Source of the DNA: Erinaceus europaeus | Taxonomy: Eukaryota; Chordata; Mammalia; Eulipotyphla; Erinaceidae | Assembly: GCF_950295315.1 (NCBI RefSeq) | Contig: NC_080168.1 | Span: 69,201,254 to 69,265,253, forward strand | Length of the DNA stretch: 64,000 bases | Reading direction: 5' to 3' | Shown: positions 20,419 through 31,900 of the stretch, one piece after another | Layout: each line of letters opens with the position of its first letter | Numbering within the stretch: the first letter of the stretch is position 1 | The notes under the pieces: model-generated | The model's input: the letters and a program-made list of their open reading frames with translations, nothing else | Database searches by the model: none | What the model was told of the DNA's origin: nothing | Translations under genes and position numbers: made by a program

Positions 20419-20859
20419 CATCTATCTGAAGAGGGGCAAAAATCTGATAGGAACTGTGGAATTGCACAGGCATAAGATCCTAGTGAAGCCCTGGTAACAA
20501 GAAAAAAGTTAATATGCCAAATGTAGCATATTGTAGGGTGGCCTGATCTGGGACAAAAAAAAATTCTAATGTCCCTGCAGGTTGAGAGGGCAAACTCTGT
20601 TTGGCAGATGAGAAAAGTTGGGCACAGAGAGACTACAATATCCACTGTACTCCTTACAATATAATGGGAGAAGCTCTCTTCCCCTCTGGGGAAGGTCTGC
20701 AGAGACAAGGAAGCAAGGTCTGCCTGCTTTTGCTTTCAGGCTCTAGTTAGCAGGTATCACTGGAAGAACTGCGAGTAGGTCCCAAAATGAGTTAATACTA
20801 GATTTTCTGGGCCACTAATGTTCCTTCTTTCTTTCCTTCTTTATTCCTTTCTTTTTCTT
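20419..20859. other. No recognised gene or repeat
   Basis: Unique-looking; one 96-codon minus frame (20,418-20,708) has no recognised motif. Confidence 0.45.
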
Positions 20860-21058
20860 CCTCCTCCTCTGACTCTTCCTTCTGTATTGATCCACTTATG
20901 TTTATGAAAGAGAGAAAGAAGAATGAGAGAGAAGGAAAGAGAGTGAGAGAAAGAGACATCAGAGTACTGATCAACTTTAGTATGTGTGATGCTGAGGATG
21001 GAACAGACTTCAGGTATCCAAGTTTATTTTTGATGAAATTTCTCCTTAGCCCTTAGTC
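20860..21058 (-). mobile_element. SINE, diverged type D/E
   Basis: Pyrimidine-rich tail, GAGAGAAGGAAAGAGAGTG, GATGCTGAGGATGGAAC, ending TCTCCTTAGCCCT. Confidence 0.6.
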
Positions 21059-21199
21059 ACATGTTCCTTTTCTGTCAGATGGAATGAATGAATTCCTATC
21101 AAATTACCAGGGAAGTCTGAGAATGAAATAAGATAATGGGTATGAACTCATTTAAAAATACTCAACTTAATTTCTTTTCTTTTCTTTTCTTTCTTTCTT

Positions 21200-21353
21200 T
21201 TTTTCAAAGATTTTGTTTATTTATTAATGAGAAACATAGGAAGAGAGAGAAAGAGCCAGACATCACTCTGGTACATGTGCTTCTGGGGATTGAACTCGGG
21301 ACCTCTTGCTTGAGAGTCCGATGCTTTACCCACTGCACCACCTCCCGAACCAC
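21200..21353 (-). mobile_element. SINE type D
   Basis: GATTGAACTCGGGACCTC, TTGAGAGTCCGATGCTTTAC, CACTGCACCACCTCCCG in reverse. Confidence 0.92.
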
Positions 21354-21355
21354 AA

Positions 21356-21550
21356 AGTAATTTTATTTCTTACAAGTATTTTATGTATTGGAAAGAGAGA
21401 GAAAGGGAATATAGAGAAGGAGAGACATCTGCAGCACTGCTTCACTGCTTATGAAGCTTCTCTCTTGCTGATTAGGACCAGGGGTTTGAACCACAGTCCT
21501 TGCACCTTGTAACATGTACACTCTACAGAAAGTGCTACCACCTGGGTTCC
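21356..21550 (-). mobile_element. SINE type B
   Basis: GACATCTGCAGCACTGCTTC, ACCAGGGGTTTGAACCAC. Lies directly beside a type D copy. Confidence 0.88.
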
Positions 21551-22204
21551 AAAGAACTCATTTTAACAAACTAAAAACACTCAGTAAAAGATGTTTTTAC
21601 TAGACTACATTTGAATGTTTGCTATGTATATCATTTCAGCTGCATGTACAATTTAGGATATGCCAATTTCTTGGCCATTTGATCAACAACATCAATAAAG
21701 ATATTTTGAAAGCAGTAAAAATTTCAAGTTAATTTGATTGTCTTATTGAGAAACTGTCTCTAATGTATTAGTGTGGACAGTCTGAATGCCTGCATTTCAT
21801 GTGTTCTAAAATTGCATTAGACTCTGATGGTCAATCATATTAAATCATATTAGATGCTACAAAATAGACAGAGCTAGCTTTTATTTTCCATGCAGTGTCA
21901 TTGTTGAGAACTCACTTTCCTGGACATTATATATTGGCAGCTGGATATTCAAATACAAAGAAAGCACTGAACAATATAAACATGAGCATCTCATGTTAAT
22001 CAGATAATCAAGAAGGAATAAAAACACTTTTCTGTAATTTAGAATGAGCCTACATACTTGGGTTATTTAATCACAACACAGGAAGAAATAGAAATGTGTT
22101 GAATTGAATAAAGGTGTGTATGTGTAGTGGTGGTGGGGGGCAGTGGGAAGGTGTATGTGAAAAATTACACATGTAAAAAACAAGATAATGAAATATATTG
22201 TTTT
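21551..22204. other. No recognised gene or repeat
   Basis: Unique-looking AT-rich DNA. Confidence 0.5.
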
Positions 22205-22330
22205 TGGGGTAGAGGGTAGATAGCATAATGGTTATTACAAATGTACTCTCATGCCTGAGGCTCCAGAGTCCCAGGTTCAAAACTCCACACCACCATAAGC
22301 CAGAGCTAAATAGTGCTCTGGTTAAAAAGA
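22205..22330 (+). mobile_element. SINE type C
   Basis: GGGTAGATAGCATAATGG, GCCTGAGGCTCCAGAGTCC, CACCACCATAAGCCAGAGC; a short GAAA/GGAA tract follows. Confidence 0.92.
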
Positions 22331-22394
22331 AAGAAAGGAAGAAAGGAAGAAAGAAAGGTAGATGTTTCTTTTCTCTACATTTCAATTCTTAAAA

Positions 22395-22600
22395 TTTTTT
22401 TAATTTACTTATCTTTATTTGATAGGACAGAGAGAAAATGAGAGGGGAAGAAAGAGGGAGAGTAAAAGAAAGATACCTGCAGCACTGCTTCACCACTTGT
22501 CAAGCTTTCCCCCTTGCAGGTGGGGACCAGGGGTTTGAATCCAAGTCCTTAAAAATGGTAGCATGTGCACTCTACCAGGTGAGCCACCATCCAGCCCACC
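22395..22600 (-). mobile_element. SINE type B
   Basis: TTGATAGGACAGAGAGAAAA, GGTGGGGACCAGGGGTTTG, GAGCCACCATCCAGCCC. Confidence 0.92.
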
Positions 22601-23344
22601 TACATTTTTAAAAATCTTGGCTTAGTAAACAGTAATCATGTAAATAACTAATACTGGATGGGTTAAGTGATTTGTGAATGATGTCCCCCACACATGTTCA
22701 CAGTTTTCCATGAGAAGCAGTATGGTTTCCTGGAGAAAGACAAAGAGCCTGGCATTTGTGTTGGAGCTATGTCACTTGCTCAGAGCCACCTGGCAATGGC
22801 CCAGTGCCCAGAGGCTCTGCAATGCCCACACACTCTCTCTACACATGGCCCAGGCAACAGTAGTTTTTATAATTACTAACTTCTGCTTACCTAAGGCAAG
22901 CTACACAGACTAGGAGAAATGTATAACTGTCATACAGTGACTTGACAAATGATTCATATTTGAAATATATAATGAACCTTTGAATATTTAAAAACAAAAC
23001 ACAGTCATCCTAGAAAAAAAGAGTTTTATCTATATATGCTATTTTATATGTGTACTATTTTTTATTTCAAAATTGAATTTGTTGTTGCTAGGTGTGGTTT
23101 GGAACTACACACTGTAGTCTTACAATTTGTAATCCATTATTAATTACAGATTAAAAAATAAAACAAAACAAATTAAAACTATCATAAGTTGTGGTTCACA
23201 TATAAGACATTAAAAATGAGTTTATGACAGTGAAAAATAGTGAAGTCTTTGAGTAAAGTAGTCCTTACTGGATCTCATTTATAGTAAGTCTCAATTAGGT
23301 ACAGATGGAGAGGTCAAATGGATAAAATAAAGATGAGAAAAAGA
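22601..23344. other. No recognised gene or repeat
   Basis: Unique-looking; short frames at 22,674-22,913 lack recognised motifs. Confidence 0.5.
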
Positions 23345-23485
23345 GAAGAGAAGCAGCTGATGGAGTGGCACATTTGGAGAGCCCAAGACTCATAGGGCAG
23401 GAGATCCTGAGTTCAGTTCCTGAGGTCAAATATGCCAGGCAGTGAGTGATGCACTGCTTCTCCTTCTAACTCAGTGATAAGGAAA
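23345..23485 (+). mobile_element. Diverged tRNA-like SINE
   Basis: CAGCTGATGGAGTGGCAC head and GAGTTCAGTTCCTGAGG B-box region, ending near CTTCTCCTTCTAACTC. Confidence 0.5.
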
Positions 23486-23487
23486 TA

Positions 23488-23662
23488 AGGGCCAGTGAAA
23501 TAGCTCACCTGAACAGTGTGCTGGTTTTTTATGTGCAGCCCAAGTTTGAGCCCAACTCCCACTGCATTGAAGGACGTTTCTGTGCTGTGATCTCTATCAC
23601 ATATTTTCTCTCTCTACCACTCTGTCTCTACCTTTTAAAAAAGCAAATAAATAAATGTTGTG
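23488..23662 (+). mobile_element. SINE type E
   Basis: GGGCCAGTGAAATAGCTCAC, AAGTTTGAGCCCAACTCC, CACTGCATTGAAGGACG, CT-rich part, AATAAATAAA tail. Confidence 0.88.
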
Positions 23663-23867
23663 AAAAGAAGGCAGTGGAAAGGAAAGAAAGGAAGCAAGAA
23701 GTGGCCAACTCTTCATTGTGTACCCTCATTTTGGGGGAAACCTGCTTGAGTATCAACTGTTTACTAAAAGTTCTGTGTTTTATTTCCCTTTTTATTGGGG
23801 CAAGTCATTAATGGATCTTAGATTCTCTCCAGAATGACCAAATGTATTTGATCCTATGGGTTTTTTT

Positions 23868-24020
23868 TTTTAATATTTATGTACTTATTTATTTATTTTC
23901 CCCAGAGCACTTCCCAGCTCTGGCTAATGGTTGTGCTAGGGATTGAACCTAGAAACTCAGAGCCTCAGGCATGAGAATCATTTGCATCACCATTATTCTG
24001 TCCCCCCAGCCCAGTGGTAA
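23868..24020 (-). mobile_element. SINE type C
   Basis: AGAGCACTTCCCAGCTCTGG, GGGATTGAACCTAGAAAC, CACCATTATTCTGTCC in reverse. Confidence 0.9.
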
Positions 24021-24291
24021 GGTATTATCTTTATAATATATTGACATTTTCAATTTGAAATTTCTATCTGAGAGGTCAGGTTATGAAATCATCTGAGCAT
24101 CTTATCTGATAATACATTCTCTGATTGAATTTGTAAGCTTCAAGTTATATTATGTGCTTATCAAATATTTGGTATGATTCACCAGTAGAAGCATCTAGCA
24201 TAATGTTATCTCTGGTAGGATTTTAAATATCAATGACTGAAATACATACTTATTGAGATTGGCTTACTTCTTGATTTAGTCTTGGGATTTT

Positions 24292-24410
24292 TTTTTAAAT
24301 TTATTTTTTAAACATTTCTTTATTGGGGGATTAATAGTTTACAGTTGACAATAAATACAATATTTTGTACATGCACAACATTCCCAGTTTTCCACATAAC
24401 AGTACAGTGG
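24292..24410 (-). mobile_element. L1 3' end, strongly 5'-truncated
   Basis: Complement of the standard L1 3' end (CTTTATTGGGGGATTAATAG, ACAATAAATACAATATTTTG). Flanked by TCTTGGGATTTT (24,281 and 24,413), a clean target-site duplication. Confidence 0.93.
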
Positions 24411-24492
24411 TCTTGGGATTTTATCTTCTCCCAGGGACTTGTCCACTTTCAACATTTAGAACTTTATTTTATTTTTAAGGGCTTTCAAAACT

Positions 24493-24665
24493 TTTGATAG
24501 AACAGAAATTGAGAAAGGAAATGGGGATAGAGAGGAAGAGAGACATTTGCAGCACTATTTCACTGCTCCTGAAGCTCCCCCTTGCATGTGGGGACCAGGG
24601 GCTTGAACCCTGGTTTTTGAGCATGATAGTGTGTGTGCTCAACTAGATATAGTACCACCTGGCTG
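24493..24665 (-). mobile_element. SINE type B, part of a near-identical pair
   Basis: Same sequence as 16,960-17,132, with identity continuing outside the SINE to 24,701. Confidence 0.88.
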
Positions 24666-24704
24666 CCATTTAGAAGTTTATTACTCTGAATTTTATTGGT
24701 ATTA

Positions 24705-24868
24705 TTCTCCCCCTGCCCCACCTCTCTTTCTCTCTCAACAGAGGCAAAGAGAGTGTGAAAGAGACCACAAGACCAAAGCTTCCTCCAATGTGATAAGGTC
24801 AGGCTGGAACCTGGGTCACACACATGGCAAAGTAAAACACTAGTCAAGGGAGCTATTTTGTCAACCCT
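24705..24868 (-). mobile_element. SINE type E
   Basis: CACAAGACCAAAGCTTCCTC, GGCTGGAACCTGGGTCAC, GGAGCTATTTTGTCAACCC in reverse. Confidence 0.88.
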
Positions 24869-25002
24869 ATTTCTTATCTCTTAAATTTCAGATCCACTTC
24901 TTTTTCATTTCCACCATTTTTTTGTGACCTTACTTTTATCTCAGTAAGTCTTGTCACAACTTTGCCAACCATATTAGTCATTAAAAAAAATAAAAAACTT
25001 GT

Positions 25003-25172
25003 GGTCCGGTGTGGGATGGTGGTAGTGGTAGGGATATAGTGATTAGAGCATTGGACTCTCAAACAGAAAGTCCTGAGTTCAATCCCCAGCAGCACATATA
25101 CCAGAGTGATGTTTGGTTCTTTCTCTCTTTCCTCCAGTCTTTCTCATAAATAAATAAATAAAATATTAAAAA
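25003..25172 (+). mobile_element. SINE type D
   Basis: GGGATATAGTGATTAGAGC, GAGTTCAATCCCCAGCAGC, ACCAGAGTGATGTTTGG, tail AATAAATAAATAAAAT. Confidence 0.92.
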
Positions 25173-25209
25173 AAAAAGACTTAAGTTCCCTATTTTTATG
25201 ATGAGAAAG

Positions 25210-25318
25210 AGAGCAGAGCACCGCTCAGCTCTGGCTTATGATAGTTCTAGTGTTTAAACCTGGGACTTCATGCATGTAAGTCCTGTGTTCTAATAAAGTC
25301 AAATATCTTTCCAGCCCT
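25210..25318 (-). mobile_element. SINE type C
   Basis: GAGCACCGCTCAGCTCTGG and a diverged reversed head ending TCCAGCCCTA. Confidence 0.82.
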
Positions 25319-25467
25319 AAACCTTTAACAGAATTTTTTGTTTATTTTTCCTGATATTCTCCTCTGTATCTTTGTTCTCCATTTCATTACATTTTTATCT
25401 TTATATTTTCTTTTTTTGGATTTATTTTCACCATTATCTTTCTTATTTTTGTAAATATCATTTGTAA

Positions 25468-25653
25468 AATATTTCTTTTATTTTGTATATAGACAGAAAA
25501 AAAATTAGAGGGAAGGAGGAAATATGGAGAGAGATATTTCCAGCCTCACCACTTTTGAAACTTCTTCTCTGCATGTGGGGACCAAAGGCTTAAAACCAGA
25601 CTCTTGATCATTGTAACATGTGCACCCTACTTAGTGTTACACTGGCTGGTCCC
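25468..25653 (-). mobile_element. SINE type B
   Basis: GCATGTGGGGACCAAAGGC, TAACATGTGCACCCTAC in reverse. Confidence 0.85.
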
Positions 25654-25930
25654 TACTATCTTTTTTCTAAATTCTTGAAGTGGATACTTAATTTTTAGAC
25701 CTTCATCTTTCAGAATGAAATCATTAAAGGATATAAATGTCCCCTATAATTCCATTTACAATAAGGAAATACCAGGTCAAAGATTCAGTGCTTGCCATGG
25801 GTACTTGTATTCAATTAAACTTAATATGATGCCGTTTGTTTATCTGTAGAATTTCCCTCTATTTGTGCCAGGTTTCCCTTTATTTGACCCTGGGTTTTTC
25901 TATTCATTGTAGGGCTGTGATGTTTCCTCT

Positions 25931-26391
25931 TGTTGGGTAGTATGCCACCTCCCCCTGGCTTCTGCTTAACCATATGCCTATATAGGGATTTACTGATCCA
26001 AAGCTTTGGTCTATTTACATAAATCACATTTACATAAAGCACTCCCTTCAGGGCATTGGTGGTTCAGTGATAGGATTCTCGCCTGTTCCGCCCCCTCCTT
26101 GTCACACTCTGATTTTCACCAGTCACTTTTCTCTCCACCCTCTCTATATCACATCCTGTTTCCACCCTACTTGGAGAGTATAAAAACAGCTGCTCTTCTG
26201 ATTAAAGACACTTGGAAATTGCTTTCCGGCTCCGGCTCCGAGAGTTCCAGAGTGTATCTCCTGCGGAAGTTAGTGTGGTACGAGTTCCTGATCCCTCTCC
26301 CACGCAGCAGCCTAGATCGGCTCCAGTTGAGTTCTCTCCAAGCCAGAGAGCACTAGCTCGGGGGAAAAAGTACCCTCAGGCTATCCCAGCA
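25931..26391 (+). mobile_element. Solo LTR, family 2, with tRNA-Gly-like segment
   Basis: 461 bases, TGTTGGG at the left end and CCCAGCA at the right, flanked by perfect TCCTCT duplications (25,925-25,930 and 26,392-26,397). TATAAAAA at 26,179 and ATTAAA at 26,201 mark promoter and poly(A) signal, so the LTR reads on the + strand. The U3 part holds a copy of the 5' half of tRNA-Gly(GCC) at 26,053-26,085. No internal viral gene remains. Related to the LTR at 46,343. Confidence 0.92.
26053..26085 (+). other. tRNA-Gly(GCC) 5'-half-like segment in an LTR
   Basis: Starts GCATTGGTGGTTCAGTG and ends CTCGCCTG. From memory of the mammalian tRNA-Gly(GCC) gene, about 31 of 33 bases match, from base 1 through the GCC anticodon. 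Similarity then stops, so it is not a tRNA gene. The D-arm/A-box part is kept. Confidence 0.85.
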
Positions 26392-26553
26392 TCCTCTTAT
26401 ATACATGAAGGGCAAAGTAATTTTAAGGAAAATTTTTACATAAATAATTAAAGAAGTGGTATGCCTTGTCTCAGATTTAAGACAAAAACCAGATAATGAA
26501 GGTGTTTAGTCAGTGATTCTAGTTTGGGAAACTGATATTCTTAGAAAAATGCC

Positions 26554-26765
26554 AGGACCAGGCAGTGGCGCACTTGGTTAAGCACACACACTACACTGTG
26601 CAAGGTCTGGGGTTCAAGCCCCTGGTTCCCACCTGCAGGGGGAAAGCTTCGTGAGTGGTGAAGCAGGGCTGCAGGTGTCTCTCTGTCTCTCTCCATCTCT
26701 ACCTCCCCCTCACCTCAATTTCTCTCTGTCTTTATCCAATAATAAATAAAGTTTTTAAAAAAGAT
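26554..26765 (+). mobile_element. SINE type B, complete
   Basis: CAGGCAGTGGCGCACTTGG, B box GGGTTCAAGCCCC, GGGGGAAAGCTTCGTGAG, CT-rich part, AATAATAAATAAAG tail. Confidence 0.94.
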
Positions 26766-26899
26766 AAAAGTGCTACTACCTTCTTTCAACCATCTCATTG
26801 ATATACATGATTGTTCAATCACAGGGAATTATGCCTGAATAATCATAACATGTTGTGGTGAGCTGTGGAAGTACAACATGTCTGTGTCCAAAAAAAAAT

Positions 26900-26980
26900 A
26901 AAGGAAGCTTTGGTGCTGTGGTCACTTTCAATCTCTCTGCCTCTGCTGCCTGTATCTAAATACAAAACAAAACAAAAAGC
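26900..26980 (+). mobile_element. SINE type E, 3' part
   Basis: GGAAGCTTTGGTGCTGTGG, CT-rich part and A-rich tail. Confidence 0.7.
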
Positions 26981-27114
26981 TAAAAATGATAATTCATCAC
27001 TCAAATCAGAATTCAAGATCCAGGTAAATTAACTTGCCTTGCTGTGTCTTTAGGATGATTCAGCTAGAGCATTTTTTTTCAACATTTCATTTTAATTGTT
27101 TTCATTTTAATTGT

Positions 27115-27520
27115 TTTTATTTTAATTGTATTAGTGACTTACTATTGATTTACAGAATTATAAGACAATAGGACTATGTTTCTGCACCATCCCCCTTACC
27201 AGAGTTCTGTACCCCCTTTCCCACCATTGGAAGCTACAGGGGTTCTTCTGGGTTCATAGGGGTTGACTATTATTCTGTAGCTGTCTGTTTGTATATATAT
27301 ATATGCCTGTTTTTCTCTGTTCCTGCCTTCTCTTAATTTCTAAGCCACACTTATAATTATTGCTTCTTCCAAATGTTCTTCCTTTTTCCCTCTTCTTTCT
27401 CCTGTGGTCCTAATGGAGTTGGAGTTCAGAGCCTTCTGGTCATCTTCCTCTGTCATTTCTTCCCTGCTGGGAGTGTGGTCCAGGTTCTTTTTGGGGTGCA
27501 TAAACTGGGAGTTCTGGTTA
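27115..27520 (-). mobile_element. L1 3' UTR, type Y
   Basis: CTATTGATTTACAGAATTAT, GGAGTTGGAGTTCAGAGCC, GTTCTTTTTGGGGTGCATAA. Confidence 0.85.
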
Positions 27521-28177
27521 ATTGAAGCATTTTATATTGCCTTTGCCAATATTTCTGAGTGTTGTTTGAATTTTATTTTAATAATTATTTATGAAACTAT
27601 TCCTAGCAACCTGCATATAAATTGCTTTATAAGTGGCCTGTAGTTGTATCACGTGGCTTCTTAAAGTACCTTTCTATTTACATATGCTGTTGCCAAGAAG
27701 TGATTGTTTTGGTCTTACTTTAGTTGGCATTGTTCTCATGACTTCAATCCCAATAATTAGTTGCACTCTAGGACATCACCTATGAAACTTTCTGTCCTCT
27801 GCTCATAGTATTTTCAAAAGAACACCTAAAAAGACATACTTGTGCATAATAAGTCATTAGTTAGTCAACATAAGGTATTATATTTTATTGTTTAATTGTA
27901 TATTTTCCTTCTATTATATGGTTGAGATAATTTTTCAAGTCACTGTGTCAGAATTTGTTTTCTGGTTGCAAGGGGAATGGATAGTTGGACCTATATTTAA
28001 CAGGAAAGCTTCAGCAAGAAAAACAGCAAAGAATTATATCTGAGAATTAGTGAAGATTTTGCACATGAATCATCAAATGGCCTCTGTTTTGTTTAAAACT
28101 CAGGCCACCAACACTCTTTTAAACCTGAAGGGAATCTTCAGATTAATTTATATTCTTGGAATAGTTGATGAGTTAGA

Positions 28178-28178
<1 letters not shown>
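27521..28178. other. No recognised gene or repeat
   Basis: Unique-looking AT-rich DNA. Confidence 0.5.
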
Positions 28179-28214
<36 letters not shown>

Positions 28215-28231
28215 TGTGTGTGTGTGTGTAG
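28179..28231. repeat. Microsatellite (TG)n
   Basis: About 26 TG units with one TATG interruption. Confidence 0.97.
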
Positions 28232-28465
28232 GATGATTCAAATATTAGAGGTGTCAATAATTTATACCTCTTATTATAATCCTCTTGCTTTAAATATAAA
28301 GAAATTTATCCATTTTCCACTTTATTATACATGACTTGTCTCATTCTAAACCTTTCAAATTGAAGAGTCCAATTGTGAAGGTCCAGGGTTCCACAAATGG
28401 CTCTTACCTATGTGCTAATATAATTCTTTATTTCAACTGTTGAAGAAATAAACAAGAATGAATGG

Positions 28466-28512
28466 CAAGGGGGCAGGGAGACAACATAATGGTCATGCAT
28501 AAAGTCTTTTTG
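28466..28512 (+). mobile_element. SINE type C, head, split by an L1
   Basis: GGGGGCAGGGAGACAACATA then ATGGTCATGC. The remainder is at 34,454-34,545, on the far side of the L1. Confidence 0.85.
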
Positions 28513-28859
28513 TTTGTTTGTTTGCCTGTAGTTTTTTTTTTTAATTTCTTTACTGAGGGATGTTTTACATTTGACAGTAAATACAATAGTTTCTACATAA
28601 CATTTCTCAGTTTTCCACATAACAATACAACCCCTACTAGGTCTTCTGTCATACTTTTTGGGCCTATACTTTTCCCCCCACTGACCCCAGAGTCTTTTAT
28701 TTTGGTGCAATATACTAACTCCAGTTCAGGTTCTACTTGTGTTTTTATTTCTGATCTTATTATTCAACTTCTGCCTGAGAGTGAGATCATCCCATATTCA
28801 TCCTTCTGTTTCTGACTTATTTCATATAACATTATTTCTTCAAACTCCAGAAGGGCTGA

Positions 28860-28899
28860 AAAAGGTAAAGTCACCATTTTTTATAGCTGAGTAGTATTC

Positions 28900-28935
<36 letters not shown>

Positions 28936-31900
28936 ACTTGCTCATCCACTCATCTGTTGTTGGACACCTGGGTTGCCTCCAGGTTTTGGCTATTACAAAT
29001 TGTGCTGCTATGAACATAGGTATACACAAATTCTCTTGGATGGGTGTGTTGGGTTCCTTAGGATATCCCAGGAGAGGAATTGCAGGACATAGGATGGGCC
29101 CATTTTTAGCCTTCTGAGAGTTCTCCAGACTGCAATCCACAGGGGTTGGACCAATTGACATTCCCACCAGCAGTGCAGGAGGGTTCCTTTGTCCCCCAAA
29201 CCTCTCCAGCATTTGTTGGTGCTACCTTTTCTGAAGTATAACATTCTCATAGGAGTCAAGTGGTATCTCATTATTGTCTTTATTTGCATTTCTCTGACAA
29301 TTAGAGACTTGGAGCATTTTTTCATGTGTTTCTTGGCCTTTTGGATCTCTTCTGTGGTGAATATTCTGGCCATGTCCTCCCCCATTTTTGGAAGGGGTTA
29401 TTTGTTGTCTTGTTGTTGAGTTTGGCAAGCTCTTTATATATGTTGGTTATTAAACTCTTGTCTGATGTATGGCATGTAAAGATCTTCTCCCATTCTTTCA
29501 GGGGTCTCTTGGATTAGGTAGTGGTTTCTTTTGCTGTGAAGAAGCTTTTTAATTTGATGTAGTCCCATAGGTTTATACTTGCCTTAGTCTTCTTTGTAAT
29601 TGGATTCGTTTCATTGAAGATGTCTTTAAAACTTATGAGGAAAAGAGTTCTGCCAATATTTTCCTCTAAGTATCTGATAGTTTGTGGTCTAACATCCAAG
29701 TCCTTGATCCACTTGGAATTTACTTTTGTATTTGGTGAAATACAGTGGTTCAGTTTCATTCTTCTGCATGTTTCAACCCATTGTTTCCAACACCATTTGT
29801 TGAAGAGAATCTGCTTTCCCCATTTAATAGTCTGGGCCCCTTTGTCAAAGATTAGATGTCCATAGGTGTGGGGGGCTCACTTCTGGGCTCTCAATTCTTT
29901 TCCACTGGTCAGTGTGTCTATTCATGTTCCAATACCAAGCAGTTTTGATGACAATGGCCCTATAATACAATTTGAGATCTGGGAGTGTGATGCCTCTGGT
30001 TCTGTTCTTTTTTCTCAAGATTGTTTTGGCAATTCTAGGTCTTTTCTGGTTCCAGATAAACATTTGTAGCATTTGTTCTATTCTCCTAAAAATGTGCTTG
30101 GGATCTTGATGGGGACAACACTAAATTTGTGTATGGCTCTGGGTGGTATATTCAGTTTGATGATGTTAATTCTTCCAACCCATTAACATGGAATATCTTT
30201 CCACTTCTTTGTGTCTTTTTCAATTTCCTTGAGTAGTGACTCATAATTTTCAATATACAAGTCTTTCACTTCTTTGGTTAGGTTTACTCCTAGATATTTT
30301 ATTGTTTTTGTTGCTATAGTAAAAGGAGTTGATTTCTGGATTTCAATTTCTTCTAACTTAGTGTTTGCATAGAAGAATCCCACTGACTTTTGAATGTTTA
30401 TTTTGTAGCCTGACACCTTACTGTATTGCCTGATGATTTCCAAAAACTTCTTGCTGGATTCCTTAGGTTTTTCTGTGTATACTAACATGTCATCTGAAAA
30501 TAGGGAGAGTTTGACTTCTTCTCTTCCAATCTGTATGCCTTTAATTCCTTGCTCCTGCCTGATTGCTATGGCAAGAACTTCCAACATTATGTTGAATAAT
30601 AATGGTGATAGTGGGCAGCCCTGTCTAGTACCTGATCTGAGGGGAAATGCTTCCAGTTTTTCACCATTGAGTATGAGGTTGGCTGTAGGTTTGCTATGTA
30701 TAGACTCCACTATCTTCAGGAATTTTCCATCTATTCCCATTTTTTGTAGTGTTTTGATCATAAAGGGATGCTGGATTTTTTCAAAGGCTTTTTCTGCATC
30801 TATTGATATGACCATGAGGATTAAGTCTTTCTTTCATTGATGTGGTGGATCATGTTGATTGATTTACATATATTAAACCAGCCTTGCTTCCCTGGGATAA
30901 ACCTCACTTGGTCATGATGAACCATCTTTTTAATATACTGCTTTATCTGGTTGGCTAGAATTTTGTTTAATATCTTAGCTTCTATGTTCCTCAGAGATAT
31001 TGGTCTGTAGTTTTCTTTTTTGGTTGTATCCCTGTCTACTTTTGGTATCAAAGTGATGTTGGCTTCATAGAAGCTGGAAGGGAGCATTCTAGTGTCTTCA
31101 ATCTTCTGGAAGACTTTTAAAAATAGAGGTATTAGTTTTTCCTTGAAGGTTTTATAGAATTCATTTGTCAAACCATCTGGTCCAGGACTTTTATTTTTGG
31201 GAATGTTTTGATAACTGTTTCAATTTTGTTGGCTGTGATGGGCCTGTTCATATTATCTAGTTCCTTTTTAATTTTGGAAGTTTGTAGCTATCTAGGAAGT
31301 AGTGCATTTCTTCTCTACCTTGGTGGCATATAGTTGTTCATAGAAACCTTGCATGATATGTTGAATTTCTGTAGTGTCTGTTGTGAAATATCTTTCATTT
31401 ACAACCCCATTTATTTGTGTCTTCTCCCTTTTTTTGTTTTGTGAGTCTGGCTACAAATTTGTTGATTTTATTCACTCTTTCAAGAACCAACATTTACTTT
31501 AGTTGATCTTTTGTATGGTTTTCTTATTTTCAATGTTATGTATTTCTACCTTAACTTTAGTTATTTATGTCCTTCTTGTGGCTTTAGGGTTCCTTTGTTC
31601 TTCTTCTTGTAGGTCTTTCAGGTGTGCAATAAAGTGGTTTATTTGTGCTTTTATTTGTTTCCTAATGTCTGCTTGTATAACAATGAACTTCCCTCTCAGT
31701 ACTGCCTTATCTGTGTACCAAATATTTTGATAGTTTGTGTCTTCATTTTCATTGAACTCTAGAAACATTTTGATTTCTTCCCTTATTTCCTCTTTGACCC
31801 AGTAGTTGTTAAGGAGTGTACTGTTGAGCTTCCACATTTTGGGACTATTAATAATCTTATGTTTCTTGTTAAGTGTTAGTTTAATTCCACTGTGGTCTGA

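Noticed and set aside
26053..26085. A functional tRNA-Gly gene
   Set aside because: Only the 5' half is present; the anticodon stem 3' side, T arm, B box and acceptor 3' strand are missing.
28462..28815. A 117-codon + strand frame
   Set aside because: It is antisense to the L1 3' UTR and includes part of a SINE.
30433..30840. A 135-codon + strand frame
   Set aside because: It is antisense to L1 ORF2 reverse transcriptase codons.
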